This document shows, piece after piece, positions 1-8,456 of a stretch of 64,000 bases of DNA. Under the pieces are notes generated by a model. That model had not been told where the DNA came from, made no database searches, and saw only the letters and a program-made list of their open reading frames with translations. Source of the DNA: Dyella thiooxydans (GTDB lineage: Bacteria > Pseudomonadota > Gammaproteobacteria > Xanthomonadales > Rhodanobacteraceae); NCBI RefSeq assembly GCF_001641285.1, contig NZ_CP014841.1, positions 3,870,501 to 3,934,500 of the forward strand, given 5' to 3'. Numbering within the stretch: the first letter of the stretch is position 1; the number at the start of each line of letters is the position of its first letter. Both the position numbers and the translations under genes were made by a program.

Positions 1-58
1 GCTTTCGGCATCGACATGGCGTCACTTGAGTCGCCGGGCCGGTCTCGGTGCGATGCGC

Positions 59-87
59 CTGAAAGGCCGCCTCACGCGGGTTAGAAT
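59..87 (+). promoter_or_regulatory. candidate sigma-70 promoter of the arginase gene
   Basis: A -10 like TAGAAT at 82-87 follows a -35 like CTGAAA at 59-64 with a 17-base spacer. Each hexamer has mismatches to consensus. If real, the transcript would carry a leader of about 120 bases before the arginase start. No gene was recognised in bases 1-212. Confidence 0.4.
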
Positions 88-166
88 GGGCGTTCGTAAA
101 TGCTGGGCGTGCCTCGCACGTCCGGCACGGCGGGGCCGCGGTTCCCGCTTTCACCGCGCAACGCCC

Positions 167-187
167 GCGCCCCGTCAGACGGGGTGC
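167..187 (+). other. hairpin in the arginase leader
   Basis: A 9-pair stem (one G-T pair) closes on the three-base loop CAG: G167-T175 pairs with A179-C187. It ends 25 bases before the arginase start and has no T-run behind it, so it does not look like an intrinsic terminator. It could be a leader structure or chance in GC-rich DNA. Confidence 0.4.
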
Positions 188-212
188 GGACGCACCGAGA
201 CGACGAGGCATC

Positions 213-1127
213 ATGAGCAAGCAGAGCATTTCCCTGATTGGCGTTCCCACCGATATCGGCGCGGGTCATCGTGGCGCTTCGATGGGGCCGGAGGCTTTGC
301 GTGTGGCCCGGCTGGGCGAGAAGCTGACCAGGCGCGGGCTGCAGGTGCACGACCGGGGCAACCTGGTCGGTCCGCTCAATCCGTGGCAGCCGCCGACGGA
401 TGGCTACCGCCACCTGGCCGAAGTCGCCGCCTGGAACCAGGCGGTGTTTACCGCGGTGCAGACCGAGCTCGCGGCCGGGCACCTGCCGATCATGCTCGGC
501 GGCGACCACTGCCTGGCGATCGGCTCGATTGCCGCGGTCGCCGCGCACTGCCGGGCGCAGGGCAAGTCGCTGCGCGTGCTCTGGCTGGACGCGCATTCGG
601 ATTTCAACACCGCGCTGGCCACGCCCTCGGGCAACATCCACGGCATGCCGGTGGCCTGCCTGTGCGGCAACGGCCCGAGGGAGTTGGTGCAGATCGGCGG
701 CCACGTACCGGCGACCTCGCCGGACGTGTTCCGGCAGATCGGCATCCGCTCGGTGGACGATATCGAGAAGCAGCTGATCCGCGACGCCCAGGTGCAGGTG
801 TTCGACATGCGCCACATCGACGAGAACGGCATGAAGCGCACGATGGAGCTGGCGCTGTCCGGCATGGACGAGGACACCCACCTGCACGTGAGCTTCGACG
901 TGGATTTCCTCGACCCGACCATCGCGCCGGGCGTGGGCACCACGGTGCGCGGCGGCCCGAACTACCGCGAGGCGCAGCTGTGCATGGAGATGATCGCCGA
1001 CACCGGCCGCCTCGGCTCGCTCGACATCGTCGAGCTCAACCCGGCCTACGACAAGCGCAACCAGACCGCCAAGCTGGCAGTGGACCTGGTCGAATCGCTG
1101 TTCGGCAAGTCCACCCTGATCCACTGA
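213..1127 (+). CDS. rocF: arginase
   Basis: Hydrolyses L-arginine to L-ornithine and urea in the cytoplasm, using a binuclear manganese centre. The 304-residue length fits the family. The three arginase signatures are present: GGDH with metal ligand H99, DAHSD with D126, H128 and D130, and SFDVD with D229 and D231. The ATG has a GAGG four bases upstream. It is followed after 16 bases by trpS, so the two may share a transcript, although arginine breakdown and tryptophan charging are not functionally linked. Agmatinase and formimidoylglutamase belong to the same fold, but the overall sequence reads as the RocF type. Confidence 0.93.
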   Translation: MSKQSISLIGVPTDIGAGHRGASMGPEALRVARLGEKLTRRGLQVHDRGNLVGPLNPWQPPTDGYRHLAEVAAWNQAVFTAVQTELAAGHLPIMLGGDHCLAIGSIAAVAAHCRAQGKSLRVLWLDAHSDFNTALATPSGNIHGMPVACLCGNGPRELVQIGGHVPATSPDVFRQIGIRSVDDIEKQLIRDAQVQVFDMRHIDENGMKRTMELALSGMDEDTHLHVSFDVDFLDPTIAPGVGTTVRGGPNYREAQLCMEMIADTGRLGSLDIVELNPAYDKRNQTAKLAVDLVESLFGKSTLIH

Positions 1128-1143
1128 GCGGCAGCGTCCACGC

Positions 1144-2508
1144 ATGCAGACCCGAGTCCTCACCGGCATCACCACCACCGGCACGCCGCACCTGGGCAAC
1201 TACGTCGGGGCGATCCGCCCGGCGATCGCCGCCAGCCAGCGCGCCGAGGTGGATGCGTTCTACTTCATGGCCGACTACCACGCGCTGATCAAGAGCGACG
1301 ACCCGGCGCGCATCGAGCGCTCGCGGCTGGAGATCGCCGCGACCTGGCTGGCCGCGGGGCTGGATCCGGAGCGCGTCACGTTCTATCGCCAGTCGGACAT
1401 CCCGGAGATCCCGGAGCTGACCTGGTTCCTCACCTGCGTCACCGCCAAGGGCCTGCTCAACCGCGCGCACGCCTACAAGGCGGCAGTGGACAAGAACATC
1501 GCCGAGGGCGAGGACGCCGACGCAGGGATCACCGCCGGCCTGTACATGTACCCGGTGCTGATGGCCGCGGACATCCTCGCCTTCAACGCGCACCAGGTGC
1601 CGGTGGGGCGAGACCAGATCCAGCACATCGAGATGGCGCGCGACATCGCGCAGCGCTTCAACCACATCTACGGCCGCGATTTCTTCGTGTTGCCGGAGGC
1701 GCTGATCGAGGATCAGGTGGCGACGCTGCCCGGCCTGGACGGCCGCAAGATGTCCAAGAGCTACGACAACACCATTCCGCTGTTCGCCGCGGGAGCGAAG
1801 GGCATGCGCGAGGCGATCATGCGCATCGTCACCGACTCGCGGATGCCGGGCGAGCCGAAGGATCCTGACAGCTCGGCGCTGTTCACCATTTTCCGCGCCT
1901 TTGCCAGCGAGGCGGAGAGCCAGGCGTTCCGCACCGCGCTGATCGATGGCATCGGCTGGGGCGAGGCCAAGCAGGTGCTGTGCGAGCGCATCGAGGCCGA
2001 TGTCGCGCCGATGCGCGCGCGCTACGACGCCCTGATGGCGAAGCCGGCGCAGATCGAGGCGGCACTGCAGGAGGGCGCCCGCAAGGCGCGGGCGATCGCC
2101 CGGCCGCTGGTGGCCGAGTTGCGCGACGCGATCGGCCTGCGTTCGGGCGCCGCCGTGGCGGTTGCGACCCCGGCGGCGGCCGCGACGCCGAAGTCGGACA
2201 AGCCGCCGCGCTTCGCCAGCTTCCGCGATGCCGACGGCCGCTTCCGCTTCCGCCTGTTCTCCGGTGACGGCGATGAGCTGCTGCTGTCGCAGCCGTTCGA
2301 GGACCCGAAGGCGGCCGGTGTCGTGCAGAAGCGGCTGCGTTCGCTCGGTGGGGCCGCGGCCGTGGTGCAGACCTCGACCGCAGGCACGATGCTGGAACTG
2401 GATGGTGCCGCCGTCGCCCAGCTGCAGCTGGGCAGCGGCGAGGGGGCGGCGGACGAGGCGCTGGCACGGCTGCGCCAGGCGTTGGACCAGTTGGCTGCGC
2501 AGGACTGA
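1144..2508 (+). CDS. trpS: tryptophanyl-tRNA synthetase with C-terminal extension
   Basis: Class I aminoacyl-tRNA synthetase that charges tRNA-Trp. The HIGH-type motif is PHLGN at residues 15-19 and the KMSKS loop is exact at 202-206. At 454 residues it is over 100 longer than the usual bacterial enzyme of about 330. The extra C-terminal part (from about residue 335) begins with an Ala/Pro linker and carries a domain with the sequence FASFRDADGRFRFRLF. Extended TrpRS proteins are known in xanthomonads. It starts 16 bases after rocF, and a small membrane protein gene follows 6 bases after its stop, which suggests one transcription unit. Confidence 0.95.
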   Translation: MQTRVLTGITTTGTPHLGNYVGAIRPAIAASQRAEVDAFYFMADYHALIKSDDPARIERSRLEIAATWLAAGLDPERVTFYRQSDIPEIPELTWFLTCVTAKGLLNRAHAYKAAVDKNIAEGEDADAGITAGLYMYPVLMAADILAFNAHQVPVGRDQIQHIEMARDIAQRFNHIYGRDFFVLPEALIEDQVATLPGLDGRKMSKSYDNTIPLFAAGAKGMREAIMRIVTDSRMPGEPKDPDSSALFTIFRAFASEAESQAFRTALIDGIGWGEAKQVLCERIEADVAPMRARYDALMAKPAQIEAALQEGARKARAIARPLVAELRDAIGLRSGAAVAVATPAAAATPKSDKPPRFASFRDADGRFRFRLFSGDGDELLLSQPFEDPKAAGVVQKRLRSLGGAAAVVQTSTAGTMLELDGAAVAQLQLGSGEGAADEALARLRQALDQLAAQD

Positions 2509-2514
2509 TTCCCG

Positions 2515-2838
2515 ATGCGCTACCTCGCCCTGCTGCTGCTGGCCCCCTGGCTCGCCGTGCTCGGCTGGGCCTATTTCGCCTACCCGAAAAGCCTGCCGCG
2601 CACCCTGGGGCGGCGCGTGTTCGACCTGACCGCGCTGCTCGCGGCCGCGGCCGCCACGGTGGGCGCGGCCGTGCTCGGCTACGAGGCGGTGGAGCTGCCC
2701 ACGGTCGACCAGTTCGGCCGGGCCAGCGGAGCGATCTGGCAGCAGGTGTTGCCGGCGCTGTACGGCTATGGCGCGTGCGTGGCAGTCCTGCTGCTTGCGC
2801 TGGGGTTGCGCTGGCTGGCGTGGGGACGGCGTCGCTGA
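2515..2838 (+). CDS. small membrane protein of unknown function
   Basis: A 107-residue protein I do not recognise. It has three hydrophobic stretches (about residues 3-20, 38-58 and 82-103), which suggests an inner-membrane protein ending in a basic RRR tail. The ATG lies six bases after the trpS stop, so it is probably translated from the same message. Hydrophobicity, codon use and tight spacing support a real gene; no catalytic motif is visible. Confidence 0.7.
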   Translation: MRYLALLLLAPWLAVLGWAYFAYPKSLPRTLGRRVFDLTALLAAAAATVGAAVLGYEAVELPTVDQFGRASGAIWQQVLPALYGYGACVAVLLLALGLRWLAWGRRR

Positions 2839-2970
2839 CGCACGCAAACGGCACCGGCTGCGGCATGATCGGCTGCATCGGGCTGACCCGTCCCGGAGAG
2901 TCCCCTTGTCCTCCATCGCTTTCACCGTCGCCGCCCGCCGTATCGCCGGCCTTCATCAGGGGGTGACCCG

Positions 2971-4200
2971 GTGAACGGGTGGATCGGCCTGGCGGTGGCG
3001 CTCGGTATCGGCCTGCTGATGGGCGCCGAGCGCGAGCGCCGCAAAGGCGCGGGTACCCAACGGGCGGTCGCCGGCATCCGCACCTTCGCGGTGGTGGCCG
3101 TGCTGGGCGCGGTCTGCGCCAGCGTGGACCTGCGCCTGCTGATCGTGGCGCTGCTGGCGCTCACCGGGTTGCTGGCCGTGGCCTATGCGCGCGACCGCAG
3201 CGACGATCCCGGGTTGACCACCGAGACCGCGCTGATCGCCTGCCTGGTGCTGGGCGGCATGGCGGTGGAACACCCGGCGTTGGCTGCCGCCACTGGCGTG
3301 GCGGTCACCGGGCTATTGGCGTCGCGCGACTGGCTGCACCGTTTCGTCAGCGGTGTGCTGACCACCGCCGAACTCAACAATCTGCTGGTGCTGGCGGCCG
3401 CCACCCTGATGGTGCTGCCGCTGATTCCGGACCGCGCGATGGGCCCGTTCGGGGCGATCCAGCCGCACACGATCTGGATCATCGTGATCCTGGTGATGGC
3501 GATCGGCGCCGCGGCGCACGTGCTGCTGCGCTGGCTGGGCAGCGGGCTCGCGCTGCCGCTGGCGGGCCTGTTGTCCGGCTTCGTCTCCAGTGCCGCCACC
3601 ATCGGCGTGATGGGCGCTCGCGCCCGCAGCCTGCCGGACCAGCGCCCGCGCGCGGTCGCTGCCGCCGTGTTGTCCACCGTGGCGACCTTCATCCAGATGT
3701 CGGTGATCCTGGCGGTGGCGGACGTGCATGTGCTGCAGCGGCTGGCCGTCCCGTTGCTCGCTGGCGGCCTGGCGGCCGCGCTGGTGGCCGTCATCGTCCT
3801 TTGGCGGACCCGCAATGCCGACGATGGCCGGGCGATCGAGGCCGGTGCCGCGGCCTTCAGCCTGAAGGGGGCGCTGATGCTCGGTGCGACCATTGCCGCC
3901 GTGCAGCTGGTGGCCGCGGCGTTGCGCGCATGGCTGGGTGACGGAGGGTTGCTGCTCACCGCGGCGGTCGCCGGGCTGGCCGATACCCACGCTCCAGCCG
4001 CGAGCTTCGCCACGCTGTCTGCCCAGGGCAGCATCGCGCCGGCGCAGGCGGTGGTACCGATCGTCGTGGCGTTGACCACCAACACCGTCTCCAAGGCCGT
4101 GATCGCCGCCGCCGCCGGCGGCCGGACGTTCGCCCGCCCGGTGATTGGTGGCCTCGCGGTGGTACTGCTGGCGACCTGGGCCGGTTTGCTGCTCGCCTGA
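2971..4200 (+). CDS. MgtC/SapB-DUF4010 family membrane protein
   Basis: A 409-residue polytopic inner-membrane protein with about ten hydrophobic segments. The N-terminus has the MgtC/SapB-type signature GLLMGAERERRKGAG at about residues 15-29, and the C-terminal half matches the DUF4010 pattern with SGFVSSAATIGVMG and a conserved NTVSKA segment. The GTG start is supported by an AGGGGG a few bases upstream. Proteins of this architecture are common in proteobacteria; transport has been suggested but the substrate is not established. It appears to be a single-gene unit. Confidence 0.85.
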   Translation: MNGWIGLAVALGIGLLMGAERERRKGAGTQRAVAGIRTFAVVAVLGAVCASVDLRLLIVALLALTGLLAVAYARDRSDDPGLTTETALIACLVLGGMAVEHPALAAATGVAVTGLLASRDWLHRFVSGVLTTAELNNLLVLAAATLMVLPLIPDRAMGPFGAIQPHTIWIIVILVMAIGAAAHVLLRWLGSGLALPLAGLLSGFVSSAATIGVMGARARSLPDQRPRAVAAAVLSTVATFIQMSVILAVADVHVLQRLAVPLLAGGLAAALVAVIVLWRTRNADDGRAIEAGAAAFSLKGALMLGATIAAVQLVAAALRAWLGDGGLLLTAAVAGLADTHAPAASFATLSAQGSIAPAQAVVPIVVALTTNTVSKAVIAAAAGGRTFARPVIGGLAVVLLATWAGLLLA

Positions 4201-4292
4201 TCGCGGTCAGGCGCTTGCGGCGCTACGCCCCATCGAAGACCGTGCGTGCGGCGGCTAACGTGGGCGGCTGATCGAACGCGGTATTCCCCCTC

Positions 4293-4697
4293 ATGACCGA
4301 CAGTTACGACGACCTGCAGGCGAGCTACGGGCGCTGCCTGCGCAAGGGCCACTTCATCGAGCGCTTCTACGCGCTGTTCATGGGCAGCCACCCGGACATT
4401 CCGCCGCTGTTCGCAAACACCGATTTCAGCAAGCAGAACATGGCGCTGCGGCGGGGCATCAGCTCGGCCATCGTACACGCGGCCGGCAGCCGCCTGGCCG
4501 AACGGACGATGGCAGGGATGGCCGACGTACACGGCTCGCGCGGCCGCGCGCCGGTGCCGCCGGCGCTCTATCCATACTGGGTCGACAGCCTGATCGCCGC
4601 GGTGGCGGAGTTCGATCCGGAGTACACGCCCCGGCTGGGCCAGCGCTGGCGCCAGGCAATGGAAGCGACCACGGCGTTCTTCGTCAGCCGCTACTGA
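4293..4697 (+). CDS. single-domain globin-like protein
   Basis: A 134-residue protein resembling bacterial single-domain globins. The N-terminal helix has FYALFMGSHPDIPPLF, followed by a histidine in the DVHGSRG segment (H80) that aligns with the proximal heme ligand, then a P-x-LYPYW segment and a final W-R-x-AM helix typical of the family. It has no reductase or signalling domain. A role in oxygen or nitric-oxide binding is inferred from the fold only. No partner gene is nearby; the next gene encodes an unrelated metallopeptidase. Confidence 0.8.
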   Translation: MTDSYDDLQASYGRCLRKGHFIERFYALFMGSHPDIPPLFANTDFSKQNMALRRGISSAIVHAAGSRLAERTMAGMADVHGSRGRAPVPPALYPYWVDSLIAAVAEFDPEYTPRLGQRWRQAMEATTAFFVSRY

Positions 4698-4757
4698 GCG
4701 GCGCGCCGGCGGGTGTGGGGCTCGGCGTCTGCTGTCCGCCGTGCGAACATCGCGGCC

Positions 4758-5291
4758 GTGACGACGCTGCGCTATCTCCAGGGCTACCCCGACCATCTGC
4801 AGGAGCAGGTGCGCGCCGCGCTGGCTGCGGGGCACCTCGGCCGCTGGCTGACCGAACGCTATCCCGAACGCCACGACGTGCAGAGCGACAAGGCGCTGTA
4901 CGCCTACACCATGGCGCTCAAGCAGTCCCATCTGCGCAACGCGCCGGGCATCGACAAGGTGCTCTACGACGCCAGGCTCGACGTGGTGAAGAACGCGCTC
5001 GGCCTGCACACCGCGATCTCGCGCGTGCATGGCGGACGGCTGAAGGCGAAGAAGGAGATCCGCATCGCCTCGGTATTCCGTGAGGCGCCGGCCGCGTTCC
5101 TCGAGACCATCGTGGTGCACGAGCTGGCCCACCTGAAGGAGCTGGGCCACAACAAGGCCTTCTACCAGCTGTGCGAGCACATGCAGCCGGACTACCACCA
5201 GCGCGAGTTCGACCTGCGCGTGTATCTCACCTGGCGCCAGCTGGCGCCCGCCGCCGTCGCCACGGCGAGCACCGATTCCGACAAGGCATGA
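4758..5291 (+). CDS. YgjP-like (DUF45) zinc metallopeptidase-fold protein
   Basis: About 177 residues ending in a domain with HELAHLKELGHNKAFY, an HExxH zinc motif with a third histidine in the family position, as in the YgjP/SprT-like group. The GTG at 4758 is chosen because the conserved-looking part begins right after it (TLRYLQGYP). An upstream in-frame GTG at 4713 would add 15 residues of poor character; neither start has a good ribosome binding site. The stop overlaps the next start in an ATGA arrangement, so the two proteins are probably translationally coupled. The in vivo substrate of this family is unknown. Confidence 0.85.
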   Translation: MTTLRYLQGYPDHLQEQVRAALAAGHLGRWLTERYPERHDVQSDKALYAYTMALKQSHLRNAPGIDKVLYDARLDVVKNALGLHTAISRVHGGRLKAKKEIRIASVFREAPAAFLETIVVHELAHLKELGHNKAFYQLCEHMQPDYHQREFDLRVYLTWRQLAPAAVATASTDSDKA

Positions 5292-5932
5292 CGATGGACG
5301 ACGCGGCACTGCAATCCGCCCTGCGGCGGCTGTTCGCACGACACGAGGTGGAGCTCGAGCCGGACGAGGACGGCTGGCTGCTCACCGACGGCGACTTTCC
5401 CGCCATCCGTGCCCACTGGCGTCCCGGTACCGGCAACGAACCCGGACGGCTCGACGTCGACGTGGTGGTGGACGAAGAGCGCTGCCTGGAGGACAGCTTT
5501 GCCGGCGCCGACGTACGCGAGGCGCTGGCGGCGTTCGAGCAGTCGAGTTTCCACCTGCTGCTGGCCGCGTGCTGGTATCTCACCGACGACCGGCGCATGC
5601 GCATCGCCGCATGGGACATCGGCGTGCGCACCTGGGACGTGTTCGTCGGGCCGCTGGTGATGCGGCCGCCCGCCAGCGAGCCGTTGCCCATGCCGGCCGA
5701 TGCCGCGCTCGCCCTGCAGCATTCGGCGGGGCAGCTCCCGCTCGCCCCGCAACTGCACTGGATCCACCTGTTGCATCGCCGAACGGGCGACGGCGCCGTG
5801 ACCCGCGAGGCGTTGCTCGACGGGGAGCTGTGGCCCGCCGGCACGGCGATGCTGGAGGCCAGCGCGTGGCCGGAACTGTCGCCGGACACCGCGGCGCGGC
5901 AACTGGTGCTGCTGGACGTAAGAGACTACTGA
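5288..5932 (+). CDS. DUF6348-like protein
   Basis: A 214-residue soluble acidic protein that overlaps the metallopeptidase gene by four bases (ATGA). It resembles the DUF6348 family by memory of its pattern: an early WLL-DGDFPAIRAHW segment, GRLDVDVVV, then a FHLLLAACWYL stretch and a late LHWIHL motif. The function is unknown. A second ATG six bases downstream is also possible. Coupling to the YgjP-like protein hints at a shared role, but nothing in the sequence names it. Confidence 0.7.
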   Translation: MTMDDAALQSALRRLFARHEVELEPDEDGWLLTDGDFPAIRAHWRPGTGNEPGRLDVDVVVDEERCLEDSFAGADVREALAAFEQSSFHLLLAACWYLTDDRRMRIAAWDIGVRTWDVFVGPLVMRPPASEPLPMPADAALALQHSAGQLPLAPQLHWIHLLHRRTGDGAVTREALLDGELWPAGTAMLEASAWPELSPDTAARQLVLLDVRDY

Positions 5933-5945
5933 GCGTACCTACCTC

Positions 5946-6026
5946 GTAGGAGCCCGCTTGCGGGCGATGCTCCTACCCCTGATGTACATCGGAGCCGAAG
6001 AGCATCGCCCGCGAGCGGGCTCCTAC
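5946..6026. repeat. GTAG-type REP pair (inverted), copy 1
   Basis: Two 25-base arms face each other (5946-5970 and 6002-6026), one mismatch apart. Each begins or ends with GTAGGAGCCCGC and contains its own small GC hairpin. The same unit with a similar spacer recurs at 49658-49737, and a diverged version lies at 12189-12262. The head and layout match the GTAG-headed REP/SMAG elements described in Stenotrophomonas, which are mobilised by RAYT transposases; no RAYT gene is in the window. Confidence 0.85.
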
Positions 6027-6044
6027 GGAAAAGCGGCGCCCAAC

Positions 6045-6075
6045 AAAAAGCCCGGGAGGCGTGAACCTCCCGGGC
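6045..6075 (-). terminator. intrinsic terminator of the E1-E2 operon
   Basis: A 10-pair GC stem (6050-6059 with 6066-6075, loop CGTGAA) is followed on the minus strand by five T residues (A-run at 6045-6049). It lies 24 bases beyond the E2 stop. Confidence 0.85.
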
Positions 6076-6098
6076 CTTTCAGCGCACGACCGGCCGAA

Positions 6099-7451
6099 TC
6101 AGTTCGGCAGGGCCATGTCGTCCAGCAGCGCCTTGAGGAAGCGCGCGGCTTCGCCGCCGGTGGCGGCGCGGTGGTCGAAGGTCAGGCTGATCGGCATGCG
6201 ACGGTGCACTTCGATGCCGCCGATCACCGCCACCACGTCGTGGCTGAGCTTGCCGGCGCCGATGATCGCCACGGTCGGCGGCACCACCACCGGAGTGGCG
6301 TAGCGGCCGGCGAACATGCCGAAGTTGGACAGGCTGATGGTGTAGCCGGACAGTTCCGTGGACGGAATCGAGCGGTCTTCCACCTGCGTGCGCAGGCGCT
6401 TGATCGCCGCGCGCACACCGGCACCGTCGAGCATGTCGGCATTGCGCAGGGCCGGCACGAACAGGCCGTCGTCGGTGTCCACGGCGATGCCGATGTCCAC
6501 GTGCGGGTGCAGGGTGCGGGTGAGGTTCTTGCCGTCGAACCAGGCGTTCAGCGCCGGCACCGCCTTGCAGGCGGCGACGATCGCGCGCACCAGGCGGGCG
6601 GTGATGTCCTGCTTGCCGATCCAGGCGTGCAGGTCGGCGTCGTCGACCAGGGTGGTCGGCACCACGTTGGCGTGGGCCTCGGCCATCACACGGGCCATGT
6701 TCCGGCGCACGCCCTTGAGCTGCTCCGGCTGGCCGCTGGCGGTCTGCGACGGCGGCGCGGTGCGCACCGGCTTGCCGGCCAGCGAGACCGCGGTGCGCGA
6801 GGGCGCCGGGCCCGGCTCGGGCAGCTGCGGGGCCAGGTGGCGACCGGCCGACTCCGGCACGGCACGCGCCGGGGCGGCGCCGAGCGGGGCGCTGCCGTCG
6901 GCGGCGGCCTGCTTCACGTCCTGCAGGGTGACCACGCCGCCGGCGCCGCTGGGGCGCACGCGGGTCAGGTCGACCTTGAGCTTCTTGGCCAGCGCGCGCA
7001 CGGCGGGCACCGCCTTCACGCCGCCGACGTCGGCGGCCTGCTCGACGTGCACGGTGTTGCCGCTGACCATGGCGCCGACCACGGTGCCCTCGTCCTCGCG
7101 GTCCGCGCTGGCAGCGGCCGGGGCGGGTGCCGGAGCGGGCGCGGCCTTCTTCGGCGGTGCGTGGTGGTGGCCGGTCGGCTCGGCCTCGGCGCGCTGCTTG
7201 GCGTTCGGGTCGGGCTCGAAGTCGGCCAGCGCGGCGCCGGTCTCGATGATGTCGCCGGCGGCACCGTGCAGCCTGGTCACCTTGCCAGTGTACGGCGAGG
7301 GCACGTCGACCACCGCCTTGGCGGTCTCCATCGACACCAGCGGGGCGTCGAGCTTGACGGTATCGCCTTCCTTCACGTGCCACTCGACGATGGTGGCGTC
7401 GGGCAGGCCTTCGCCGAGGTCCGGCAGGTGGAATGTCTTGATGTCAGCCAT
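6099..7451 (-). CDS. 2-oxoacid dehydrogenase E2 component (dihydrolipoyl acyltransferase)
   Basis: Core acyltransferase of a pyruvate or branched-chain 2-oxoacid dehydrogenase complex; moves the acyl group from lipoyl-lysine to CoA. Domains in order: one lipoyl domain with METAK and lipoyl acceptor K45, an Ala/Pro/Glu linker, an E1/E3-binding domain at about residues 125-165, a second linker, and the C-terminal catalytic domain. The catalytic motif near the C-terminus reads DHRAATGG, with Thr where DHRxxDG enzymes have Asp. It is the last gene of a three-gene minus-strand operon, 21 bases after E1 beta. No E3 gene lies nearby, so lipoamide dehydrogenase must come from elsewhere. Substrate (branched-chain or pyruvate) is not settled by sequence. 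Confidence 0.9.
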   Translation of the reverse strand: MADIKTFHLPDLGEGLPDATIVEWHVKEGDTVKLDAPLVSMETAKAVVDVPSPYTGKVTRLHGAAGDIIETGAALADFEPDPNAKQRAEAEPTGHHHAPPKKAAPAPAPAPAAASADREDEGTVVGAMVSGNTVHVEQAADVGGVKAVPAVRALAKKLKVDLTRVRPSGAGGVVTLQDVKQAAADGSAPLGAAPARAVPESAGRHLAPQLPEPGPAPSRTAVSLAGKPVRTAPPSQTASGQPEQLKGVRRNMARVMAEAHANVVPTTLVDDADLHAWIGKQDITARLVRAIVAACKAVPALNAWFDGKNLTRTLHPHVDIGIAVDTDDGLFVPALRNADMLDGAGVRAAIKRLRTQVEDRSIPSTELSGYTISLSNFGMFAGRYATPVVVPPTVAIIGAGKLSHDVVAVIGGIEVHRRMPISLTFDHRAATGGEAARFLKALLDDMALPN

Positions 7452-7472
7452 GGGGATTCGATCCGTTGAGGG

Positions 7473-8453
7473 TTAGCTGGCAGCCAGCGTGCGCAGGGCG
7501 GCGTCGACGATGCGCGCGGTGCTCGGCATCTGCTTCATTTCGAGGCGGTAGAGCGGCGTGTGGATGTCGTAGCCGGTGACGCGCTCGACCGGGGCGAGCA
7601 GCTCGTACAGGCATTCCTCGGCCACGCGCGCGGCGATCTCGGCGCCGAAGCCGGCGGTCTTCGGGGCCTCGTGCACGATCACGCAGCGGCCGGTCTTGCT
7701 GACCGACTCGGCGATGGTGTCGAAGTCCAGCGGGGTCAGCGTGGCGACGTCGATCACCTCGGCGCTGATGCCCTGTTCGGCCAGCGCGTCGGCGGCCTCC
7801 AGGCATTCCTTCACCGGCGCGCCCCAGGTCACCAGGGTCACGTCGGTGCCATCGCGCAGCACGAAGCACACGTCCAGCGGCAGCGCCTCGCCGTCGTCCG
7901 GCACTTCTTCCTTGTACTGGCGGTAGATGCGCTTGGGCTCGAAGAACATCACCGGATCCGGATCGCGGATCGCCGCCAGCAGCAGGCCGTAGGCGCGCGC
8001 CGGCGAGGAGGGCATCACCACGCGCAGGCCGGGGATGTTGGTGAACAGGTGCTCGTTCGCCTCGGAGTGGTGCTCGGGGGCGTGGATGCCGCCGCCCCAA
8101 GGGGCGCGGAACACCGCCGGCACGGTCAGGCGGCCGCGGGTGCGGTTGCGCATGCGTGCGGCGTGGCAGGCGATCTGCTCCATCATCGGGTAGATGAAGC
8201 CCTCGAACTGCGCCTCGGCCACCGGCTTCATGCCCTGCACGGCCATGCCGACGGTGACGCCGGCGATGGTGGTCTCGTCCAGCGGGGTGTCGAGCACGCG
8301 CAGTTCGCCGAACTTCTGCTGCAGGCCCTGGGTGGCGCGGAACACGCCGCCGTTGACGCCGACGTCCTCGCCCAGCACCACGACCGAGTCGTCGTGGGCC
8401 ATCTCGTAGGCAAGCGCCTGCGTGACTGCTTCGATAAGGGTGATCTGTGCCAT
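7473..8453 (-). CDS. 2-oxoacid dehydrogenase E1 beta subunit
   Basis: A 326-residue transketolase-like subunit that forms the thiamine-diphosphate E1 decarboxylase with the alpha subunit encoded just upstream. Visible family features are VVVLGEDVG near the N-terminus, the FRATQGL segment, AEAQFEGFIYP, a HHSEANE stretch typical of the 2-oxoisovalerate type, and the C-terminal transketolase domain. Only three bases separate it from E1 alpha, so expression is coupled. The separate alpha/beta organisation contrasts with the fused AceE E1 of enteric pyruvate dehydrogenase. Confidence 0.92.
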   Translation of the reverse strand: MAQITLIEAVTQALAYEMAHDDSVVVLGEDVGVNGGVFRATQGLQQKFGELRVLDTPLDETTIAGVTVGMAVQGMKPVAEAQFEGFIYPMMEQIACHAARMRNRTRGRLTVPAVFRAPWGGGIHAPEHHSEANEHLFTNIPGLRVVMPSSPARAYGLLLAAIRDPDPVMFFEPKRIYRQYKEEVPDDGEALPLDVCFVLRDGTDVTLVTWGAPVKECLEAADALAEQGISAEVIDVATLTPLDFDTIAESVSKTGRCVIVHEAPKTAGFGAEIAARVAEECLYELLAPVERVTGYDIHTPLYRLEMKQMPSTARIVDAALRTLAAS

Positions 8454-8456
8454 GAC

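Noticed and set aside
26-1288. Plus-strand open frame in another phase over the arginase gene
   Set aside because: The arginase frame has all metal motifs; this one has none and is Arg/Ala-rich.
1036-2925. Long minus-strand open frame opposite trpS
   Set aside because: Arg/Gln/His-rich translation without domains; trpS on the other strand is certain.
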